NCBI GenBank assembly: GCA_000471925.1 | Contig: CP006669.1 | Location: 620,001-684,000, forward strand | Reading direction: 5' to 3' | DNA length: 64,000 bases | Origin: Ralstonia pickettii DTP0602 | Lineage (GTDB): Bacteria > Pseudomonadota > Gammaproteobacteria > Burkholderiales > Burkholderiaceae | In this document: positions 45,678 to 53,204 of the stretch, piece after piece | Layout: each line of letters starts with the position of its first letter | How positions within the stretch are numbered: position 1 is the stretch's first letter | The notes under the pieces: model-generated | Databases searched by the model: none | Told to the model about the DNA's origin: nothing | Seen by the model: the letters and a program-made list of their open reading frames with translations, nothing else | Made by a program: the position numbers and the translations under genes

Positions 45678-45869
45678 ATGACTACACCAACGACAGGAGG
45701 CAGTATGCAACCGCAGTCCACCGTACAGGTGATGGGCATCGATGCTGGTGGCACGATGACCGACACATTCTTCGTTCGCTCGGATGGCCGCTTCGTGGTC
45801 GGTAAGGCGCATGGCCTGGCCGAGTACGCCAACTTGCAAACGATCCGCAGCAAGCCATTGGCGGCCTGA
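45678..45869 (+). pseudogene. Acetone carboxylase (hydantoinase A-like) subunit, N-terminal stub
   Basis: The start MTTPTTGGSMQPQSTVQVMG leads to IDAGGTMTDTFFVRSDGRFV, the ATP-binding N-terminus of acetone carboxylase/HyuA-type subunits (about 700 residues when complete). After VVGKA the sequence jumps to GLAEYANLQTIRSKPLAA and stops, so almost the whole gene has been deleted. The remaining 64-codon frame has the native promoter and may now act only as a leader. Confidence 0.65.
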
Positions 45870-45927
45870 TGCGGTCCGCTTCATTCGGCAAACCACGATA
45901 AGCATTGGAACCTGGGAGTCAGAACTA

Positions 45928-47046
45928 ATGGAGAAGACAACACTGCGGACTGTCATGGCCGCTGTCGTGCGGGAAAAATCGGGGCCGTTCCTGCTTGAGG
46001 AGATTGGGCTGGAGGAGCCCCGCGACAACGAGGTGCTGGTCAGGATTCTTGGCACCGGCGTCTGCCACACCGACATGGTGGTGCGCGACCAGTATTTCCC
46101 GACCCCATTGCCAGCCGTGCTGGGCCACGAGGGTGCCGGCGTCGTGGAAAGGGTCGGCGCTACTGTCACCAAGGTCGCGCCCGGTGACCATGTCGTGCTG
46201 ACCTACGCGAGCTGTGGCATCTGCGCGAATTGTCAGAAGGGACTTTATGGGTACTGCCTTGACCTGTATGGCAGGAACTTCTCGGGTGCGCGCCCGGATG
46301 GTTCCTCGCCGTGCTGCTCGGCGCATGGCGGGCGCCTGAGCGGATATTTCTTCGGCCAGTCGTCGTTTGCGGAATACGCGGTGGCGACGGAGCGCAACGT
46401 GGTCAAGGTGCGCAAGGACGTGCCGATCGAGTTGATGGGGCCGCTTGGCTGCGGCATCCAGACCGGAGCCGGTGCGGTGATCAATGCGCTGAAGCCTGGC
46501 GCAGGCTCAAGCATCGCCGTGTTCGGTGCAGGCTCGGTTGGACTGGCGGCAGTCATGGCCGCGCGCGTGGTCGGCTGCACCACCATTATCGCCGTCGACA
46601 TCGTGCCTGAGCGGCTTTCCCTGGCTCAGGAACTGGGCGCCACGCATGTGATCAACAGCGCCGATGGCGATACGATCGCGCAGATTGCGGCAATCAGCGG
46701 TGGTGAAGGGGTTCAGTACTCGCTGGAATGCACGGGGATTCCGCGTGTGGTACGCCTGGCAGTGGACTGCTTAAGGCTGACGGGTACCTGCGGATTGATC
46801 GGGGTCGCCCCACTAGGTACCGAGATCGCACTGGATCTCAACACGATCCTCTTTGGCCGTTCGGTAAGGGGCATTATCGAAGGGGACAGCATCCCTGACA
46901 TCTTTATTCCCCAACTGATCGAACTCTGGCGCCAGGGACGTTTCCCGTTTGACAGGCTGCTGCGCAAATACCATCTGTCTGAGATAAACGAGGCGGTAAA
47001 AGCAAGCGAACGGGGGGAAGTCCTGAAGGCCATCGTTACTCCCTAA
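45928..47046 (+). CDS. Zinc-dependent alcohol dehydrogenase (aryl-alcohol / XylB-like)
   Basis: A 372-residue medium-chain dehydrogenase that oxidises an alcohol to an aldehyde with NAD. Catalytic zinc ligands are Cys46 (GVCHTD), His67 and Glu68 (GHEGAG). Structural zinc uses Cys96, 99, 102 and 110. The Rossmann motif is VFGAGSVGLAAVM, and IAVDIVPERL marks NAD preference. It resembles benzyl/aryl-alcohol dehydrogenases. The gene lies 58 bp after the acetone carboxylase stub, under the sigma-54 promoter, and could oxidise isopropanol or aromatic alcohols. A GGGAG precedes the ATG. Confidence 0.92.
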   Translation: MEKTTLRTVMAAVVREKSGPFLLEEIGLEEPRDNEVLVRILGTGVCHTDMVVRDQYFPTPLPAVLGHEGAGVVERVGATVTKVAPGDHVVLTYASCGICANCQKGLYGYCLDLYGRNFSGARPDGSSPCCSAHGGRLSGYFFGQSSFAEYAVATERNVVKVRKDVPIELMGPLGCGIQTGAGAVINALKPGAGSSIAVFGAGSVGLAAVMAARVVGCTTIIAVDIVPERLSLAQELGATHVINSADGDTIAQIAAISGGEGVQYSLECTGIPRVVRLAVDCLRLTGTCGLIGVAPLGTEIALDLNTILFGRSVRGIIEGDSIPDIFIPQLIELWRQGRFPFDRLLRKYHLSEINEAVKASERGEVLKAIVTP

Positions 47047-47063
47047 GTGGTTGTCCAGTTCCT

Positions 47064-47085
47064 GAGCACGCTGCCCTGCGTGCTC
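47064..47085. terminator. Hairpin after the alcohol dehydrogenase
   Basis: GAGCACGC-TGCCCT-GCGTGCTC is a perfect 8-bp stem 17 bp past the stop. No U-tract follows, so it may attenuate rather than end transcription into the next gene. Confidence 0.4.
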
Positions 47086-47117
47086 GGGTCGATACCTCTA
47101 CCCTCCCCTTAAATCTT

Positions 47118-47564
47118 ATGAACGTTACCGATATCGCCACCCGATGGCTTGACCAACTCCAGCAACCTGATTCGGTTGCGTTTGCTAACCTTTTCACCGA
47201 GGATGGCCTGTATGTCGATCCTTCCTGGGGGCTGGCGCGGCAGGGGCGCGAGTTCGTCCGGCTGCATCACCGCAAATGGCACGCTGCAGTCCCCGACTTC
47301 AAAGCCGAGCTCGAGCGGGTGCTTGTCGACGACATGACGGCAACTCTTCTCTACGAAGGGACTGGGACATTCGATGGAGAGTCGCTTGGAGCAGGCGAGA
47401 ACCTGATGCAGCCAACTCATCGCGCTTTCAAAGCCCGCGCTGTCATTATTCTCGACCTTGACGAAAACGGGCTCGTCAAATGCTGCACCGAATATTATGA
47501 CCGGTCCATCATGCCAATGGGTGTGAAAACACCTTATGCCGACGATCCACGCGGACTGCAATAG
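47118..47564 (+). CDS. SnoaL/NTF2-like protein
   Basis: A 148-residue single-domain protein. The helix ATRWLDQLQQPDSVAFANLF, the EDGLYVDPSWG turn, and the strands RAVIILDLDENGLVKCCTEY fit the SnoaL-like NTF2 fold with a deep pocket. Members are cyclases, isomerases or proteins of unknown role. It lies 71 bp after the alcohol dehydrogenase on the same strand and may belong to the same transcript. Confidence 0.82.
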   Translation: MNVTDIATRWLDQLQQPDSVAFANLFTEDGLYVDPSWGLARQGREFVRLHHRKWHAAVPDFKAELERVLVDDMTATLLYEGTGTFDGESLGAGENLMQPTHRAFKARAVIILDLDENGLVKCCTEYYDRSIMPMGVKTPYADDPRGLQ

Positions 47565-47883
47565 CTATCTTTATCGGGCGCCGCCGTTTTCCCTTTGACA
47601 GCATGCTGCGCAAACACGCGATGTTGGGGATAGGGGACTTTGCCGTGTATGACTGTACGCGCCCCTATGAGCTGCATTTCGAAGCCGCCCATGCCATGCG
47701 TGACTGAGGATAGCCATGCAGCAGCAATGGGGGGCCACTACCGCCGCCAGGGCGTCAATCGTGACGCCATGGCCAGGAAGGCGCTGGCGGCGCCCTGCCT
47801 ACCGCGGCCGCGACGTCAGCCAATCCTGGGCGCTGGCCTCGGCCTCGTTGAAGGCTTCGGCGTTCAGGTGCCCCGCTCAGGCA
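47565..47883 (+). pseudogene. Alcohol dehydrogenase C-terminal scrap and debris
   Basis: Positions 47578-47610 read RRFPFDSMLRKHAM, which parallels GRFPFDRLLRKYHL at the end of the dehydrogenase upstream. The frame goes on to LHFEAAHAMRD and stops near 47706. It is what remains of a second, related dehydrogenase. Nothing recognisable lies between 47707 and 47883. Confidence 0.45.
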
Positions 47884-48098
47884 TCAACGGGCCGGGCACT
47901 GCCGGGCCTGTTGTAGCCACTGTGCGCGCTCCGGCTCCGTCAGCGCATTGAACCACGCCATGCCGGCGTGCGGATCGGCGTCGGCCTCGGCGGCAAAGAC
48001 GCCGCCGCCGACCTCCTCGCCGTTCTCGAGCAGGCGCAGCCGCCAGCCGCCACCCAGTGCGGCCGGGCGCGGGTCGATTCGTAACGATAGTTGGTCAT
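47884..48098 (-). pseudogene. Small hypothetical gene next to the Phd/VapC module, frameshifted at its start
   Basis: After the ATG (48096-48098) the native frame gives MTNYRYES; the next frame gives DQLSLRIDPRPAALGGG, WRLRLLENGEEVGGGVF and MAWFNALTEPERAQWLQ up to TGA at 47884. The second frame is coherent and protein-like. Loss of a few bases just after the ATG (for example one of two GACC units) would explain the break. It follows the toxin gene by 16 bp. Family not recognised. Confidence 0.4.
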
Positions 48099-48114
48099 GG
48101 TGGATCCTCGCGGC

Positions 48115-48525
48115 TCACCGCGCGGCCTCGAACGGGTTCAGCAGGGCGACGCCGAAGTGCGCGAAATCACTGACATTGCGCGTCACGACGGTGAGATGGT
48201 TCTGCTTGGCCGTCGCCGCGATCATCGCGTCCTCGTACAAGGTGTCGGAGCGCCGATGCATCAGGCGCGCCCACAGGCGAAAGGTCTCAGCGTCCATCGG
48301 CAGCACATTGTAGGTGTCCGCAACCAGATCCACCCACTGCTCGATCTCGTCCGCTTTAGCGCCATCCTGATCCCGCGTAAGCTCGATGCCCGCCTGGATC
48401 TCACCCAGGGTCACGGCTGACAGGAACAAGTCGGCGTCCGCGACCGACTGCAGCCAAGCGACCACCGCGCCATGGGGACGCGGCTGGCGCAACTCGGAGA
48501 TGACATTGGTATCCAACAGGTACAT
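48115..48525 (-). CDS. PIN-domain toxin, VapC type
   Basis: A 136-residue ribonuclease toxin. The acidic triad is present: Asp5 in LLDTNVISE, Glu in TLGEIQAGIEL and Asp in LYEDAMIAATA, with the closing VTRNVSDFAHFG. Length and layout are standard. It starts 5 bp after the antitoxin stop, so the two are one transcript. Confidence 0.94.
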   Translation of the reverse strand: MYLLDTNVISELRQPRPHGAVVAWLQSVADADLFLSAVTLGEIQAGIELTRDQDGAKADEIEQWVDLVADTYNVLPMDAETFRLWARLMHRRSDTLYEDAMIAATAKQNHLTVVTRNVSDFAHFGVALLNPFEAAR

Positions 48526-48530
48526 GGCGG

Positions 48531-48788
48531 TTAGCTGATGGGCTCAATAGGGCGGCGGCGCGCCCCGCCACGGGGCAGCACCAGGAACTCCGTTCGGGCC
48601 GTATCAGCGAGCAACAGTTCCTTCAGCGACGGCCTGGCCGCCGCATGCAATCGGCGCCATTCTGCCGCGGACACCAGCACAGCCGCCTCCGCCCCGCGCT
48701 TGGTGACCATCTGCGGCCCGTCGGACAGGCAGGCATCGAGAAATTCGCTGAAACGCGCTTTAGCGTCTTGGACTGGCCATGCTTTCAT
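48531..48788 (-). CDS. Phd/YefM-family antitoxin
   Basis: An 85-residue antitoxin. The N-terminal dimer and DNA-binding fold is WPVQDAKARFSEFLDACL, then GPQMVTKRGAEAAVLVSAAEWRRL, the Phd/YefM signature. The basic C-terminus (RGGARRRPIEP) is the likely toxin-binding tail. It precedes vapC and should repress the operon through the palindrome just upstream. Confidence 0.93.
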   Translation of the reverse strand: MKAWPVQDAKARFSEFLDACLSDGPQMVTKRGAEAAVLVSAAEWRRLHAAARPSLKELLLADTARTEFLVLPRGGARRRPIEPIS

Positions 48789-48803
48789 GTTCGCCCCAAG
48801 AGA

Positions 48804-48823
48804 GACTAGTTACCTGACTAGTC
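48804..48823 (-). promoter_or_regulatory. Operator palindrome of the Phd/VapC module
   Basis: GACTAGT-TACCTG-ACTAGTC is a perfect 7-6-7 inverted repeat starting 15 bp upstream of the antitoxin ATG. Autorepression by the antitoxin is the usual mechanism for this family. Confidence 0.65.
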
Positions 48824-48964
48824 TAGACGAATTGGAACGCCATGCCAAGTCCAGCATGTGCAGGCTGCGCCCTAGGTCTGCTCTGTTTTTGTGAGAAGTG
48901 ACGCCGCCGCGCAACCATCGCCAGTAACATCCGGCGCGCCGGTCAGGGCATCGGTGATCCTCGC

Positions 48965-49145
48965 CGATCTTGACCGCATGAGCCGCTGACTGGTCGAGCC
49001 AAGACGCATGGGCCTTGGGAACGACAAGTTCAAACCCAGTCCGTCCATCACACGCAGGGCGTGCTCGAGATTGACGCCCTTGCCGTTCTCCAGCGCGGAC
49101 AGCATACAGAGGGGGACACCGCAATGCTGCGGATCGTGCGCAATG
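48965..49145 (-). pseudogene. XRE/HipB-like regulator fragment, copy C
   Basis: Read leftwards it gives QHCGVPLCMLSALENGKG, then VNLEHALRVMDGLGLNLSF, the second half of an HTH domain, and in another frame VPKAHASWLDQSAAHAVKI. It is the fullest of three related fragments (31071 and 38756 are the others). The first half is missing: its right edge joins an MFS transporter fragment. Confidence 0.6.
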
Positions 49146-49152
49146 CTCGCTG

Positions 49153-49727
49153 ATGTTCAATCCGCTGGGTAACCGCAAGTTCACCTCGTCGTGCGATACG
49201 GCCAAGCAGGCCCTGGCCAGCACTGGCGCAAGCTACCAGATCGTCGACGCCGTGCCTGGCACGACCGCGCGAATCCGGATCGGCAACGACATCGTGAATG
49301 CCTACGATGCCGGCGGCATCGCACCGGAACAGGCGAAAGCCCAGTCGAATCAGCTGGCGCAGGCACTGCGCACGGCGCTGCACGGGAACGGCTATCCGGC
49401 AACGAGCGATCCGAACGCGTTCGACGCGCCGAAGGTCCTGCTCCTGCTGGTACTGTTCTTCGCCAGTTCGATCCTGACGGTGATGACGATCGGGCCTGCC
49501 CTGGCCGAGATGTTCCCGACACGCATCCGCTATACCTCAATGGGCGTGCCTTACAACCTGGCTACCGGCTGGGTCGGCGGACTCCTGCCAACCTTTGTGT
49601 TCGCCATCTCGGCGCAGACGGGGAATGTCTTCTCCGGGCTGTGGTATCCGCTGGGCTGGACTATCGTGTCGCTGGTCGCTGGCTTTTCCGCGAGACCCGC
49701 GACGTCGATATCACGGCTGACGCCTGA
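49153..49727 (+). pseudogene. MHS-family MFS transporter, C-terminal fragment
   Basis: A periplasmic-loop-like stretch with IRIGNDIVNAYDAGG is followed by the last three helices: VLLLLVLFFASSILTVMT, MFPTRIRYTSMGVPYNLATG and PLGWTIVSLVAG. The motif MFPTRIRYTS is characteristic of MHS carriers. A one-base shift near 49687 moves the end to LFRETRDVDITADA. The N-terminal nine helices are missing. Confidence 0.75.
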
Positions 49728-49774
49728 CGCGTCCTCAAGCCATCCCATGCAGGTTGCGCCTCCTTGCCGGCCTG

Positions 49775-49997
49775 TCAGGTACTGAACGCCAGGAGCTGGG
49801 CACCCTCTGTCACCTGCTCGCCGATGCCGTACAGCACTTCACTGACGACGCCGTCGGCCGGCGCGCAGATGGTGTGCTCCATTGTCATCGCCTCCATCAC
49901 CAGCAACGGTGCCCCGCGCGTCACGGTGCTGCCGGCCTCGCCCCTCACGGCGATGATCTTCCCAGGCTGGCGCGGTGAGCTTGCTCCGTTGCCCCCC
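49775..49997 (-). pseudogene. Biotin-carrier domain of an acyl-CoA carboxylase, C-terminal fragment
   Basis: The final 70 residues of an acetyl/propionyl/methylcrotonyl-CoA carboxylase alpha subunit: PGKIIAVRGEAGSTVTRG, then APLLVMEAMTMEHTICAPAD and VLYGIGEQVTEGAQLLAF. The biotinylated lysine of the invariant MKM is Thr here (AMTME), so it cannot carry biotin. The fragment ends at the dispersed repeat at 49998. Confidence 0.75.
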
Positions 49998-50031
49998 GAC
50001 ATCCCGGGCTTCTTAACGGCTTCCCTCAACA
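49998..50031 (+). repeat. Dispersed repeat, right type
   Basis: GACATCCCGGGCTTCTTAAC followed by GGCTTCCCTCAACA. It matches 15691-15725, 20065-20098 and 42300-42334. It forms the exact edge of the biotin-carrier fragment. Confidence 0.6.
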
Positions 50032-50200
50032 GCAAAAGCCGTGCTCTCCCGCGTATGCATGAGTTTCGTCAGACCGAAGGGTCCTTTTCTGAATCGTGAA
50101 TTCCAATGCCGGCGCGCTCCACTTACCGTATCGTGGCGCGGCAACAGAGCGAACGAACAAGAACGGTGCACGCCACGGCGTGGCCAACAAGGAGACGACG

Positions 50201-51214
50201 ATGAAACTGGCCCTCGACAGGCTGCGGCTGCTGGGCGGCAAGCTGGCAATGGTGGCGACCGGCCTGGCGGGCGCGGTTGGCGTGGCGGCAATGGCGGCAC
50301 CGGGCGCCGCGCTGGCCGCATACCCCGACAAGCCGATCCGGCTGATCGTGCCGGCTGCCGCGGGCGGCACCACGGATATCGCGTCGCGCCTGGTCGGCAA
50401 ACGCCTGGGCGAGCTGCTAGGCCAGCCGGTGGTGGTGGAAAACCGCGCCGGCGGCGCCGGCATTATCGGCGCGCAGGCGCTCAGGCAGTCTGCCGCCGAC
50501 GGCTACACCCTGATGATGGGCAATATCGGCCCCAATGCGATCAACTATAGCCTGTACCGGCAGCTGCCCTACCGCGCGGAGGACTTTGCGCCGGTCACCA
50601 TGGTGGTGTCGGTGCCCAATGTCCTGGTGGTCAATGCCAAGGTGCCGGCGCGTACGGTAGCCGAGCTGGTGGGGCTGGCCAGGGCCCAGCCCGGCAAGCT
50701 TTCCTTTGCCTCGTCGGGCACTGGCCAGTCGGTCCATCTGTCCGGCGAGCTGTTCCGCAAGCGCACTGGCACTGACATCATCCATGTGCCCTACAAGGGC
50801 GCGGCACCGGCCGTGGCCGACCTGGTCGCCGGCCAGGTCACCATGATGGTGGACAACCTGCCCAGCTCGCTGCCGCATATCCAGTCGGGCAAGCTGCACG
50901 CGCTGGCCGTAACCAGTGCCACCCGTGTGCCCGAACTGCCCGATGTGCCCACCATGAAGGAAGCCGGCCTGGACGACTTCCAGGTGACCGCATGGTTCGG
51001 CCTGGTGGCTCCAGCCGGCACGCCGTCGGCCGTGATCGACCGGCTGCAGAAGACCGTGTCGGGCATCCTGGCCGAGCCCGAGGTCAAATCGCGCCTGGCG
51101 GAGCTGGGCGGCGTGCCCGGCGGCGATACGCCCGCGCACTTCGGCAACTTCATCAAGAGCGAGCGCGAGCGCTGGGCACGCGTGGTCAAGGACACCGGCA
51201 TTCCGCTGCAATAG
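50201..51214 (+). CDS. Bug/TctC-family periplasmic substrate-binding protein
   Basis: A 337-residue receptor. The signal peptide is long (about 36 residues, ending GAALAAY). Markers are PIRLIVPAAAGGTTDIASRL, GQPVVVENRAGGAG, IIHVPYKGAAPAVADLV and LPDVPTMKEAGLDDF. The ATG at 50201 follows AAGGAG at ideal spacing. The CoA-transferase genes come 44 bp downstream on the same strand, so the ligand is probably a carboxylic acid that is activated to a CoA ester. Confidence 0.93.
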   Translation: MKLALDRLRLLGGKLAMVATGLAGAVGVAAMAAPGAALAAYPDKPIRLIVPAAAGGTTDIASRLVGKRLGELLGQPVVVENRAGGAGIIGAQALRQSAADGYTLMMGNIGPNAINYSLYRQLPYRAEDFAPVTMVVSVPNVLVVNAKVPARTVAELVGLARAQPGKLSFASSGTGQSVHLSGELFRKRTGTDIIHVPYKGAAPAVADLVAGQVTMMVDNLPSSLPHIQSGKLHALAVTSATRVPELPDVPTMKEAGLDDFQVTAWFGLVAPAGTPSAVIDRLQKTVSGILAEPEVKSRLAELGGVPGGDTPAHFGNFIKSERERWARVVKDTGIPLQ

Positions 51215-51258
51215 CCCACCGGCCCGCCGACTATTCGGACCGCCACGAGACGCGCGAC

Positions 51259-51936
51259 ATGATCGACAAGACTGTGACATCACTGGAGCAGGCAGTGGCT
51301 TGCATCCCCGACGGCGCCACCGTGCTGGTGAGCGGCTTCGGCGGCTCTGGCATTCCCGGCGCACTGCTCGACGCACTGCTCGCCCAAGGCGCGTGCGAAC
51401 TCACCATCGTCAACAACAATGCCGGCAACGGCGACACGGGCATCGCGGCGCTGATCCGCGCCGGGCGCGTACGCAAGGTGGTCTGCTCCCATCCGCGTTC
51501 GAGCAATGCCGAAGCCTTCATCGAAGCCTACCGCGCCGGCAAGGTTGCACTGGAATGCGTGCCGCAGGGCACGCTGGTGGAGCGCATGCGCGCCGCCGGC
51601 GCCGGACTCGGGCCGTTCTTCACGCCAACCGCCTATGGCACGGCACTGGCCGATGGCAAGGAAACGCGTGAGATCGATGGCGTGGGCTACGTGCTGGAGC
51701 AGCCCCTGCGCGGCGACTTCGCGCTGGTCAAGGCGCATCGCGCGGATCGCTGGGGCAACCTCACCTACCGCTATGCGGGCCGCAACTTCGGGCCTGTGAT
51801 GTGCACCGCAGCCCGCCACACCATCGTCCAGGTCGACCAGATCGTGCCGCTGGGCACGCTGCTGCCGGAACAAGTGATGACGCCTGGCATCTTCGTCGAG
51901 GCTGTGGTGCAGACCGGAGAACGCCATGCCGCGTGA
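51259..51936 (+). CDS. 3-oxoacid CoA-transferase, subunit A
   Basis: A 225-residue subunit of a family I CoA-transferase (PcaI/ScoA/AtoD type). The CoA-binding loop is VLVSGFGGSGIPGALLDAL. Other family marks are VNNNAGNGDTGIAALI, CVPQGTLVERMRAAGAGL and DFALVKAHRADRWGNL. It would move CoA from succinyl- or acetyl-CoA to an imported acid. It overlaps subunit B by 11 bp. Confidence 0.93.
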   Translation: MIDKTVTSLEQAVACIPDGATVLVSGFGGSGIPGALLDALLAQGACELTIVNNNAGNGDTGIAALIRAGRVRKVVCSHPRSSNAEAFIEAYRAGKVALECVPQGTLVERMRAAGAGLGPFFTPTAYGTALADGKETREIDGVGYVLEQPLRGDFALVKAHRADRWGNLTYRYAGRNFGPVMCTAARHTIVQVDQIVPLGTLLPEQVMTPGIFVEAVVQTGERHAA

Positions 51937-52615
51937 GATGCCGCCGATCCAGCAGTTCCGACTCAGCCGCCATGCCATGGCGCGCATCGTGGCCGCCGAT
52001 ATCCCGGACGGCAGCTGCGTCAATCTCGGCATCGGCATGCCGACGCTGGTGTCTGACCAGTTGCCGCCGGACCGGGAGATCATCCTGCACAGCGAGAACG
52101 GCATCCTCGGCATGGGTCCGATGATCCGCGAGGGCGCAACCGATCCTGACCTGATCAACGCCAGCAAGGCGCCGATCGGGCTGCTGGCGGGCGCTTCCAT
52201 CTCCGACCATGCTGTGTCCTTCGCGATGATGCGCGGCGGCCATATCGACATCACGGTGCTGGGCGGCTTCCAGGTCTCCGCCACGGGCGACCTGGCCAAC
52301 TGGTCGACCGGCGGCCCCGATGCGATTCCCGCAGTAGGCGGTGCCATGGACCTGGTGGTAGGGGCGCCGAGGCTTTTCGTGATGATGGAGCACGTTACCC
52401 ACGACGGCCAGCCTAAGATCGTTGATCGCTGCAGTTATCCGCTCACCGGCATCGGCGTGGTGCATCGCATCTACACCGATCTGGCGGTGATCGACGTGCA
52501 GCCCGGCGGAGGGTTGCTGGTCACTGGCCTGGCCGAGGGAGTGCCCTTCGACACGGTGGCGGCGCTGAGCGCGGCACCGCTCGTACTGGCGGCGCAGTGC
52601 CGGGTGTTGTGCTAA
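51926..52615 (+). CDS. 3-oxoacid CoA-transferase, subunit B
   Basis: A 229-residue catalytic subunit (PcaJ/ScoB/AtoA type). The active-site Glu that forms the covalent CoA thioester is in LHSENGILGMGP. Also present are VNLGIGMPTLVSDQLP and VLGGFQVSATGDLANW. It is the partner of the gene upstream and completes a three-gene uptake/activation operon with the TctC gene. It belongs to the broad 3-oxoadipate/acetoacetate group; the substrate is not determined. Confidence 0.93.
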   Translation: MPREMPPIQQFRLSRHAMARIVAADIPDGSCVNLGIGMPTLVSDQLPPDREIILHSENGILGMGPMIREGATDPDLINASKAPIGLLAGASISDHAVSFAMMRGGHIDITVLGGFQVSATGDLANWSTGGPDAIPAVGGAMDLVVGAPRLFVMMEHVTHDGQPKIVDRCSYPLTGIGVVHRIYTDLAVIDVQPGGGLLVTGLAEGVPFDTVAALSAAPLVLAAQCRVLC

Positions 52616-52679
52616 TGGCCAACACCCGACCGCCCATCGCTGGGCGCTGAAGCTACTGCCGGCACGGCACAAAGTGTGT

Positions 52680-52815
52680 TCGTCGTCGCAAGTGCCCAGT
52701 GGGAAGGAGCTGGCGCATGGACGAGACCTACATGTACGACATCAACACCAAACGGGAAACGCCCATCGTCGTTCTCCGGGTCAAGTACCTGAACGACATC
52801 GTCGAGCAGGACGAT
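52680..52815 (+). pseudogene. IS6-family transposase scraps
   Basis: The frame reads VGRSWRMDETYMYDI and, about 15 codons later, VKYLNDIVEQDDG. They match the two conserved IS6/IS26-type segments around the first Asp (WRMDETY) and the third acidic region (KYLNNIVEQDH), with the middle deleted. No terminal repeats were found. It is fused to integrase copy 6. Confidence 0.5.
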
Positions 52816-53033
52816 GGGCGACGCAGGCCGCAGTGCTGGCCAGTGCCTCGAACCACTGGCGGCGCCACACCGCCGGCTCGCACGTGACCGACCAGCGGGT
52901 TGACCTGCGTTTTGTGCTCGACAACGTTGGACGTGCCTCGATCGCTACCAGCGCTTACCTGCACAACGAAGCGGATGGGCGGCACGAGGCCACCCAAGAG
53001 CGACTTCGTACACGGTGGATCCACAGGACGTAG
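52816..53033 (+). pseudogene. Tyrosine recombinase remnant, copy 6 (C-terminal end only)
   Basis: Begins AAVLASASNHWRRHTAGS, continues VTDQRVDLRFVLDNVG and ends AYLHNEADGRHEATQER and a stop. Of the catalytic residues, the HxxR pair and nucleophile Tyr remain, but His-III is Arg (GRAS for GHSS). It is the most diverged copy. The core-binding and first catalytic parts are missing. Confidence 0.75.
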
Positions 53034-53204
53034 GCTCTCCGCTTCGTCTGTGCCGTTTGCGTGGCCTGACTATCGCAAATGACAGAACCTGCACCGTCAA
53101 ACTGGTCCCATCGATAGGACCACCCGGTTCCATTGAGTCGCACAGCGGCGAGGCATAGAGTCCCACTGACTCCTTCGGGAGAAGAAACAGCCGTGGAGAC
53201 AGAC

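Noticed and set aside
45246..46172. A leftward extension of the LRAT gene to about 490 codons
   Set aside because: The extra N-terminal 300 residues have no domain, cross a sigma-54 promoter and overlap two plus-strand genes. The LRAT domain begins right after the ATG at 45245.
1790..53033. A RIT (recombinase-in-trio) element as the source of the integrase copies
   Set aside because: Every copy is of the same recombinase type and stands alone; no set of three distinct adjacent recombinases was found.
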